DNA of 64,000 nt from Mollicutes bacterium (GTDB taxonomy: Bacteria; Bacillota_I; Bacilli_A; Izemoplasmatales; Izemoplasmataceae), in contig PULR01000039.1 in NCBI GenBank assembly GCA_003551005.1, positions 29,892 through 93,891 on the forward strand, written 5' to 3'. Below are positions 58,002-64,000 of the stretch, piece by piece. The number at the start of each line of letters is the position of its first letter. Within the stretch, counting starts at the first letter, position 1. Below the pieces are notes generated by a model, which worked only from the letters and a program-made list of their open reading frames with translations, was not told the DNA's origin and ran no database searches. The position numbers were made by a program, and so were the translations under genes.

Positions 58002-58277
58002 CAAGTTGCTTTTGGAAAACGATGAAAACTCGAGATTTTTTTTCTACAATATGGAAAACGCTTTTAAAATATAGTATACTTGACTGATACGTACATAAGT
58101 TGTCGAAGGAAAAAGTGTGGATAAGCGCTTGAATGAGCGCTTTTAGTAACGCCTTTATATAAAGGGTGTGCGTGGCCCCGCTTTTCAAACGCTTCAACGC
58201 GTTTCAACTTGACTACATCCCTTGTTCTATAGTTTCATTAAAGATAGATAAAACTTGGTATAGGAGAGAAGACAGGT
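58002..58277 (+). promoter_or_regulatory. Operator-rich region before the sugar ABC operon
   Basis: This 276-base gap holds no gene. I see: a promoter candidate TGGAAA-17-TATACT (58052-58080) overlapping a cre-like GGAAAACGCTTTTA (58053-58066, two mismatches); a perfect DnaA-box sequence TGTGGATAA (58116-58124); the hairpin AAGCGCT/AGCGCTT (58123-58142) followed by TT; a 14-base palindrome CCTTTATATAAAGG (58152-58165); an inverted repeat AAACGC/GCGTTT (58187-58204); and a second promoter candidate TTGTTC-17-TAGATA (58222-58250). LacI/CcpA-type control is plausible. Confidence 0.6.
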
Positions 58278-59450
58278 ATGGAAATCACTCTACAGAACCT
58301 AACAAAAGTTTTCCAGTCTAAGAAAGAGGATGAAGTGGTTGCGGTGGACAATCTTGACATCGTGATCCCATCCGGGAAACTTTATGGTCTCCTAGGCCCT
58401 TCCGGTTGCGGAAAGTCTACGACCCTCTTCATGATCTCCGGATTGCTCAAGCCTACTGAAGGCAAGATCTATTTCGGAGAAGAAGATGTGACCCCTGTCC
58501 CCCCTGAAGACCGGGGTATCGGGCTGGTGTTCCAGAACTACGCCCTCTATCCGCACATGACGGTCAAGCAGAACATCATGTTCCCGCTTGAAAACCTCAA
58601 GATTGACAAGAAGGAAGGACTTAAGAAAGCCCAGGAGATCGCCGACCTTGTCGGCATCGGCCACTTGATGGACCGGAAACCCGCGCAACTTTCCGGTGGA
58701 CAGCAGCAACGTTGCGCCATCGCCCGGGCGCTCGTCAAGGAGCCGCGCGTGCTTCTGCTCGACGAACCGCTCTCGAACCTTGACGCCCGCCTCCGCCTGC
58801 AGACTCGTGAGGAGATCCGTCGGATTCAGCGCGAGACCGGTATTACGACCGTGTTCGTCACGCACGACCAGGAAGAGGCAATGAGCATCAGCGACGAAAT
58901 CGTGGTTCTTGACGAAGGCGTCACACAACAAGTCGGACAACCACAGGATGTCTACGACAAGCCCAACAACCTCTTTGTCGCGAAGTTCCTCGGCACACCG
59001 CCGATTAACCTCTTCGATGGCCGCATCGAGAACGGCAAGATCATGATCGGCGATGCCTATATCGGCAAGAGCGAAGCCGAGGACCAGGAAGTCACCGTCG
59101 GCATCCGTCCCGAAGGCTTCAAAATTGTCGAACGCTCCAGTTTCCAGGTCGAGGTCGAATTCGTCGAGACAATCGGCCGTGACACCACGTTGATCATCAA
59201 CCACCCCAACGTCGAGGTCCAGGGTAGTTTCGAGGACCCCGAGGAAGAAGGCGATGTGACAACGGTCGAAGACACAGAATTCGAAGCATTGAACCTTGAA
59301 ATGGGAAGTGGCAAGTCGATTCAGGACCAGAAAACCTTCCGTGCGATTGTTGATGCAGATTACGGTGTTCAACCAGGCGACACCGTGAAATTCAGCGTCA
59401 AGCCTCACAAAATGCATGTATTCAACAAAGAGACCGGAGAACTCGTCTAG
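58278..59450 (+). CDS. ABC sugar transporter ATP-binding protein (MsmX/UgpC type)
   Basis: The 390-residue ATPase of a carbohydrate importer: Walker A GPSGCGKSTT, Q-loop LVFQNYALYPHMTV, signature LSGGQQQR, Walker B VLLLDEPLSNLD and HDQEEA. Residues ~235-390 form the MOP/TOBE regulatory domain; within it is an acidic segment EDPEEEGDVTTVEDTE longer than usual. Such ATPases energise CUT1-family permeases for maltodextrin, raffinose or similar. It is directly abutted by the first permease gene. It is the first gene of the importer operon. Confidence 0.95.
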   Translation: MEITLQNLTKVFQSKKEDEVVAVDNLDIVIPSGKLYGLLGPSGCGKSTTLFMISGLLKPTEGKIYFGEEDVTPVPPEDRGIGLVFQNYALYPHMTVKQNIMFPLENLKIDKKEGLKKAQEIADLVGIGHLMDRKPAQLSGGQQQRCAIARALVKEPRVLLLDEPLSNLDARLRLQTREEIRRIQRETGITTVFVTHDQEEAMSISDEIVVLDEGVTQQVGQPQDVYDKPNNLFVAKFLGTPPINLFDGRIENGKIMIGDAYIGKSEAEDQEVTVGIRPEGFKIVERSSFQVEVEFVETIGRDTTLIINHPNVEVQGSFEDPEEEGDVTTVEDTEFEALNLEMGSGKSIQDQKTFRAIVDADYGVQPGDTVKFSVKPHKMHVFNKETGELV

Positions 59451-60371
59451 ATGCTTGAACAAGAACGGAATATAGCAGCCTGGTTCTATCTTGCCCCGGC
59501 TCTGATTCTACTTGCCATCTTCATCTTCTATCCCATCTTCAACTCGTTCGTGCTCGTCGCACTCGAAGACTACAACTATCTGCAACAGACCTATGATGGG
59601 TTCACGCTGACCGGCAACTTCCGAAACGTATTAAACGACCCGAACTTCGGACAGGCCATGCTCAACACGATGCTCATCACCTTCGTCTCGGTTCCGGTCT
59701 CGGTCATCATCGCGCTGTTGATTTCGGTATGGCTGAACGCCATTCCCATCCAGAAAATCCAGGGCTTCTTCCAGACCGTCTTCTTCCTGCCCTATGTAAC
59801 CAACGCCATCGCCATCGGCATGGCATTCGCGTTCATGTTCAACCGCAGGTATGGACTTATCAACTGGTTCCTCGGCCTCTTCGGGATCGACCCCATCAAC
59901 TGGATCAACATGGGCGCGTCCTACGAAAATGCCATGATTACCCTGCTGATCTACATCACGTGGCTGACGCTTGCTTTCAAGATCATCGTCTTCCTCAGCG
60001 GCCTGCAAGGCATCGACAAGCAGTACTATGAGGCGGCCCGCGTCGACTCCGCCTCCCGCGCCCGCATCCTTCGCCGGATCACCGTGCCGCTGCTTTCGCC
60101 GATGATCATGTACATCACGGTCACATCCTTCATCGGTGCTTTCAAGACCTATACCGAAGTCATCGGCATGTTCGGGGAACGCCTCGGCCCGCCGGGGGAT
60201 CCGAACTCGATGACCACGATCGTTGCGCTCGTCTACGATGCGCTTGATCGCTCCGGGGTTCCTGGCGCGATGAGCGAAGCCGCCGCCGCCGCGCTCATAC
60301 TCTTTGCAATCACGCTCGTGTTCACTTTCGTCAACATGCAAGTGAGCAAGAAGCGGGTCCACTACGGATAG
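59451..60371 (+). CDS. ABC sugar transporter permease (MalF/UgpA-like)
   Basis: A 306-residue inner-membrane permease with six helices, starting AAWFYLAPALILLAIFIFYP, and the ATPase-contact EAA loop YEAARVDSASRARILRRITVPLL (about residues 200-222). These are CUT1-family features. It begins right after the ATPase stop codon and ends 12 bases before the next permease. There is no long periplasmic insertion, so it is the short form typical of Gram-positives. The sugar is not identifiable. Confidence 0.93.
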   Translation: MLEQERNIAAWFYLAPALILLAIFIFYPIFNSFVLVALEDYNYLQQTYDGFTLTGNFRNVLNDPNFGQAMLNTMLITFVSVPVSVIIALLISVWLNAIPIQKIQGFFQTVFFLPYVTNAIAIGMAFAFMFNRRYGLINWFLGLFGIDPINWINMGASYENAMITLLIYITWLTLAFKIIVFLSGLQGIDKQYYEAARVDSASRARILRRITVPLLSPMIMYITVTSFIGAFKTYTEVIGMFGERLGPPGDPNSMTTIVALVYDALDRSGVPGAMSEAAAAALILFAITLVFTFVNMQVSKKRVHYG

Positions 60372-60383
60372 GAGTGAAATGAG

Positions 60384-61289
60384 ATGCAAAACGTTGAAAA
60401 CGTAGAAGAGCTATACGAAGACGAACAGAAGATACGATTTAAACGGCGCATGCGGCTTGCGCTCGTGTATGCAGTTGTCATCTTCTTCGCCATCTTCATC
60501 ATCATCCCCTTCTATTGGATGGTGATCACCGCGTTCAAGACCGAAACACAGGTCTTCATGTCCCCGCCGATGCTCTGGGTCAACCCCGGGGAATGGCAAT
60601 GGGTCAACTTCTCGCTTGCGCTTGAACGCGCCCCATTCATACGGTATCTAGCGAACACGGTTCTGGTCGCGATTCTATCGACCGCCGGAACCATCATCAC
60701 GACGATTCTCTCCGGCTTCGCGTTCGCAAGGTTGAACTTCAAGGGCCGCGACGTGCTGTTCATGATCCTGATCGCAACCATGATGATTCCCGGCGAGATC
60801 TTCGTCGTCACCAACTTTCTGACCATCACATCCTTCGGCTGGATTGAAGATCAGACCTTCGTGGAAGCGGTGCTGGCGATGACCGTTCCCTTCATGACCA
60901 GCGTATTCTTCCTCTTCTTCCTGCGACAGGCGTTCAAGCAGATTCCCGATGAACTCTATTACGCCGCGAAGGTGGACGGGAAAACCGACTGGCAGTATCT
61001 GTGGGGCATCATGGTCCCCGTTGCGCTGCCGACCATCACCACCATCACCATCCTCAACGCCATGAACACCTGGAACGCTTATGTGTGGCCCCGTCTGATT
61101 TCCCAGCGAGAAGAGTTCCAGCTGGTCTCGAACGGACTGCGTGACGCGTTCGACGACACCGCGGGCCGCATCATGTACCACGAACAAATGGCCGCTTCCA
61201 TCATTGTCACCGTGCCGCTCATCATCGCCTTCCTCATCCTCAAGAAATACATCATGCGGGGCGTTTCACGCAGCGGCATCAAAGGTTGA
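60384..61289 (+). CDS. ABC sugar transporter permease (MalG-like)
   Basis: The 301-residue second permease: a charged N-terminus (NVENVEELYEDEQKIRFKRR), about six helices and the EAA loop LYYAAKVDGKTDWQYLWGIMVPVALP (about residues 191-216), typical of the MalG side of CUT1 importers. TAGGAG lies before its ATG. It follows the first permease with a 12-base gap, and the binding-protein gene follows after 115 bases with its own promoter. Confidence 0.93.
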   Translation: MQNVENVEELYEDEQKIRFKRRMRLALVYAVVIFFAIFIIIPFYWMVITAFKTETQVFMSPPMLWVNPGEWQWVNFSLALERAPFIRYLANTVLVAILSTAGTIITTILSGFAFARLNFKGRDVLFMILIATMMIPGEIFVVTNFLTITSFGWIEDQTFVEAVLAMTVPFMTSVFFLFFLRQAFKQIPDELYYAAKVDGKTDWQYLWGIMVPVALPTITTITILNAMNTWNAYVWPRLISQREEFQLVSNGLRDAFDDTAGRIMYHEQMAASIIVTVPLIIAFLILKKYIMRGVSRSGIKG

Positions 61290-61339
61290 CGCCGCACAGT
61301 TGCAACTTGACACGTCCGTGTCCTGTGCAAACCCTTTCG

Positions 61340-61348
61340 TGTTATAAT
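61340..61348 (+). promoter_or_regulatory. Extended -10 promoter before the binding-protein gene
   Basis: TGTTATAAT, 57 bases before the start at 61405. Just upstream is a perfect inverted repeat GACACG/CGTGTC with a 2-base spacer (61309-61322), a possible operator. A separate promoter would allow excess binding protein. Confidence 0.6.
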
Positions 61349-61404
61349 GGGAGATGGCACGGAGGGACCACTATAGAAACAAATAATAAGGAGGAGCATT
61401 CCCG

Positions 61405-62886
61405 ATGAAAAAACTAGGCATTCTTTTACTTTCGTTGACATTCGTCCTCTCGCTTTCCGCCTGCGCTCTATTTACCGGCGAAGAAGCAGAGGATATTGAT
61501 GTCAACATCCCCGATGAGTTCCCCGAAGAGGACATCAGCCTCACGATGTGGCACGCCTTCGGTGAAGACAACCAGGCTCTGCTGGATCAGATGTTCGATG
61601 AGTTCACCGATGAATACCCCAACGTCGAGATCGAACAACTCAGCCAGGGTGGCTACGACGGCCTGCGCGAATCGACCGTACAAGGCATTGTCAGCGGCAC
61701 CATGCCCGATATCGTCATGGGGTATCCCGACCATTTCGTCGAGTACTTGAACGGTAACGCCCTCGTGCCGCTCGACGAATATGCGGACCATGATGATTTC
61801 GGCACCGACCTCGACGACTTCATCCCCGGTTTCCTTGAGGAGAACCAGCAGTACGCGGACGGCAACATGTACTCGCTGCCCCTCTTCAAATCCACGGAGA
61901 TGGTCGTCTACAACAAGACCGTCATGGACTATTTCTTCGAAGATGACGACAACATCGAATTCAGCCTAGACCAGCCCCTGACCTGGGACGACATCGAGTA
62001 CATGGAAGAGCAGATCGAATGGGACGACGAGGCCATGGACGAACTGGTCGAGAACCGAGACGCCTTCCCCGATGAAGCCGGCATCGCCGATCACGATGAA
62101 CCCTTCCTGATCAACATCGACAGCGCGGCGAACTTCTTCATCAACTCCACGTACCAGTGGGACGGCGAATACACCGACCAGGACGGCAACATCCTCGTCG
62201 ACAACGAGAACAACCGCGACATGCTTCACTATTTCGACGGGCTGTTCGATGACGAAGTCGTCGCCATGCCGATTGAATGGGACGAGAACTACGGCTCGAC
62301 CCCCTTCAGCCAAGGTCTTACGCTGATGAGCCAAGGGTCAACCGCCGGTGCGCGCCACAACATCCCCTCGCATGAGGACGGCGCCTTCGGTACTTTCGAC
62401 ATGGGTGTCGTTCCCGCGATTCAGAAACACGCCAGCGAGGATGAAGGCACCATGTCCGCCCAGCAGCAGGGCCCCAACATCGCCATCATGAGCGAGACCA
62501 CCGACGAAGAGCGCCTCGCGGCGTGGAAGCTCATCGAGTTCATGACCAACACCGAGAACACCGCCTTCTTCTCGATGGAGACCGGCTACATGCCGGTGCG
62601 GACCTCGGCATTCCAGACTGATGAATACCAGGACTATCTCGCGCTGGCCGAAGAGGACATCGACGACCTTGAAGGCGACGAGCGTGACGACTATCCCTTC
62701 GCGCTCGCGAACGCCGCGGCCCAGGCGCAGGAAGACTACTATCGTTTCGACCCCGCCTTCGTCGGCCGCATTACATCCAGCAGCGCCCGCCAGCAATCCG
62801 AGAACCTCTTCGAATCCATCTACGCCGGCACGCGGGATGTCGACGAGGCCATCGCCTACATGCTTGACCAGCTCGGCGCGAACTAA
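61405..62886 (+). CDS. ABC sugar transporter solute-binding lipoprotein
   Basis: The 493-residue substrate-binding protein of the importer. It begins with a lipoprotein signal (KKLGILLLSLTFVLSLSAC, Cys20) and then the family-1 binding-protein fold: ISLTMWHAFGEDNQALLDQM, a two-lobed core and the late TAFFSMETGYMPVR segment. The protein is very acidic (about 110 Asp/Glu, about 17 Lys/Arg), as in surface proteins of halophiles. GGAGGAG precedes the ATG. It is the last gene of the importer cluster, not the first as in many operons. Confidence 0.95.
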   Translation: MKKLGILLLSLTFVLSLSACALFTGEEAEDIDVNIPDEFPEEDISLTMWHAFGEDNQALLDQMFDEFTDEYPNVEIEQLSQGGYDGLRESTVQGIVSGTMPDIVMGYPDHFVEYLNGNALVPLDEYADHDDFGTDLDDFIPGFLEENQQYADGNMYSLPLFKSTEMVVYNKTVMDYFFEDDDNIEFSLDQPLTWDDIEYMEEQIEWDDEAMDELVENRDAFPDEAGIADHDEPFLINIDSAANFFINSTYQWDGEYTDQDGNILVDNENNRDMLHYFDGLFDDEVVAMPIEWDENYGSTPFSQGLTLMSQGSTAGARHNIPSHEDGAFGTFDMGVVPAIQKHASEDEGTMSAQQQGPNIAIMSETTDEERLAAWKLIEFMTNTENTAFFSMETGYMPVRTSAFQTDEYQDYLALAEEDIDDLEGDERDDYPFALANAAAQAQEDYYRFDPAFVGRITSSSARQQSENLFESIYAGTRDVDEAIAYMLDQLGAN

Positions 62887-62904
62887 ACCACACATATTTC
62901 GCCT

Positions 62905-62930
62905 CCACCCTTGCGGGTTTGCAAGGGTGG
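62905..62930 (+). terminator. GC-rich stem-loop after the binding-protein gene
   Basis: The perfect stem CCACCCTTGC/GCAAGGGTGG with a 6-base loop sits shortly after the stop. No immediate T-run follows, only TTTAAATTTTT about 20 bases later, so it may be a terminator or mRNA 3' stabiliser. Confidence 0.5.
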
Positions 62931-62973
62931 GGGCACCCTGCTTTAAATTTTTACTCAGTATAGGAAGATTCTT

Positions 62974-64000
62974 GTGCGAAGCTTCACCTTGTTTATTATC
63001 ATCGCTTTTGCAGCCTTTATGACAGCTGGTGCGAAGACGACATCGAAGTCACCTTTGAAATGCCGGACGGAGAAGTCTATGACAGCGTCAGTGTCGATGA
63101 AGACGGTCAGCTGGAAGGCTATCCGATGCCGGAACTGGAAGACGAGTATTTCCTCGGCTGGTTTACGGATGAAGAACGGACCGATCGCTTCTATTTCGAC
63201 GTAGATGCTCAGTTTGATGAAAGCGCTACCCTCTACGCCGATACCAAGCCTTATGAAGAAGGTACGCTGGAGACACCGCTCACCGATGAGCTGACCCTTG
63301 ACAGCGAGGACTACGAAGGCAAAAACTTCTTCGACGACGGCATCGGCGAAGCCGAACTCCACGCGCCCATCGATGGCGACACGTCCTACCATACGGTGGA
63401 CGAAGCCGGAGACGCTGAGGTCCGTTACCTGAACGTCGATACGCCGGAATCCACGGCGGAAATTGACCCCTGGGGGAAAGCGTCAAGCGACTTTGTTCGT
63501 GAAGCGCTTGAAGAGGCGGACACCATTGTCCTCGAATACGAACCCCATCCCGAAGAGGGCCATCCGGCTGAACATCCGACCGTCGGTCGACAAGGCACGT
63601 TCGGACGTGAACTCGTCTATGTCTGGGCGGATGGCCGCCTGTTGAATCTCGAGCTGATCGAGAAAGCCTTCTCGCCCGCCTCCAACACCGCGCAGTCCCA
63701 ATACGGAGAATACCTGCGGATCGCCGAGCACAACGCTGAGATGAGCGGACGCAGACTGCACGGAGAAGACGACCCCGACTACGACCGCGACGACCCGGAG
63801 GAAGTCAGTGTCACTGACCTGGTTGAAGACAGCGACGACTATCTTGATGAGTTTGTCAACGTCGAGGGTGTCATTACGGATGTCGACGGCAATGACGGAT
63901 TCTATCTCTCGGACGGCGATGAGGAAATCTACTTCTATACGATGGACACCACGACCTATTTGATTGAAACTGGAAATGAGATTCGTGTCGAAGAGGCCTA
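62974..64000 (+). pseudogene. Staphylococcal-nuclease-like lipoprotein, frameshifted at the lipobox, 3' end beyond the window
   Basis: From GTG 62974, after TAGGAAG, reads a signal peptide RSFTLFIIIAFAAFMTAG. The mature protein is in the next frame from about base 63030 (CEDDIEVTFEMPDGEVYDS). One missing base in GGTGCG would restore AGC at a lipobox. The mature part has an InlB-type B-repeat (to ..FLGWFTD.., LYADT, ~63036-63245), a nuclease domain with the catalytic Arg (63423), Glu of DTPE (63447) and Arg of FGRELVY (63606), then an OB-like region (from ~63800). The frame is open at 64000. It could be a real pseudogene, a frameshift site or a base error. Confidence 0.75.

Noticed and set aside
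58392-59462. 356-codon open frame on the minus strand
   Set aside because: Antisense to the ABC ATPase gene; a shadow frame.
61307-61312. TTGACA before the binding-protein gene as a -35
   Set aside because: It is 30 bases from the -10 at 61343, too far for a sigma-A promoter; it mostly overlaps the inverted repeat instead.
62974-63204. A separate 76-residue protein
   Set aside because: Only its signal-peptide part looks real. After about base 63030 the frame reads as a shadow of the nuclease-like coding sequence, so it is better read as the 5' part of a frameshifted gene.

Overview
The window is a 64 kb piece of a bacterial chromosome that carries the replication origin. Several things place it in Bacillota, near class Bacilli: the gene order rpmH-rnpA-yidC-jag on one side of the origin and dnaA-dnaN-S4 protein-recF-gyrB-gyrA-serS on the other, the blocks rsmA/ispE/spoVG/prs and dnaX/ybaB/recR, T-box riboswitches before serS and asnS, and strong AGGAGG-type ribosome binding sites. 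TGA is a stop throughout (for example hslO, aroE-aroK), so this is not a UGA=Trp mollicute. Coding DNA is GC-rich. The exported proteins are extremely acidic (the sugar-binding lipoprotein has about 110 Asp/Glu against about 17 Lys/Arg by my count), which suggests a salty habitat. The exact lineage cannot be fixed from the sequence alone.

Layout. 1-5.0 kb: the 3' part of a B12-dependent ribonucleotide reductase, hflX, then divergent dusB and hslO. 5.07-11.6 kb (minus): a folate one-carbon operon, fhs - M32 carboxypeptidase - flavin reductase - folD - DUF1461-type membrane protein - glyA. 11.7-17.0 kb (plus): a tightly overlapping shikimate operon, aroA-aroB-aroC-chorismate mutase-aroE/aroK fusion-aroQ, followed by a small membrane protein. 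17.7-23.9 kb (minus): rpmH-rnpA-yidC-jag-pth-mfd. 23.9-24.2 kb: oriC. 24.2-35.8 kb (plus): dnaA, dnaN, S4 protein, recF, gyrB, gyrA, T-box, serS, M17 aminopeptidase. 35.9-37.0 kb (minus): HIT protein and a PpaX-like phosphatase. 37.1-42.3 kb (plus): pta, lipid kinase, rsmA, ispE, spoVG, prs. 42.3-47.4 kb (minus): RDD protein and two fused ATPase-permease exporters. 47.4-49.1 kb: T-box and asnS. 49.1-51.8 kb (minus): an SPFH/RDD/NfeD membrane module with an unknown protein. 51.9-57.6 kb: ttcA-like, mnmE (minus), small membrane protein, dnaX, ybaB, recR. 57.7-62.9 kb: small membrane protein and a sugar ABC importer operon. 63-64 kb: a nuclease-like lipoprotein gene, frameshifted at its lipobox and cut by the window end.

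Most of this is core genome. The less ordinary items are the aroE-aroK fusion inside an almost complete chorismate operon, the SPFH-RDD-NfeD cluster whose RDD protein carries a charged helical insertion, the lipobox frameshift in the nuclease gene, an origin whose DnaA boxes are all imperfect, a stem-loop separating rpmH from rnpA, and an operator-dense region (with a perfect DnaA-box sequence) before the sugar importer. I found no mobile elements, CRISPR arrays, rRNA or tRNA genes, and no clear undescribed defence or biosynthetic system.
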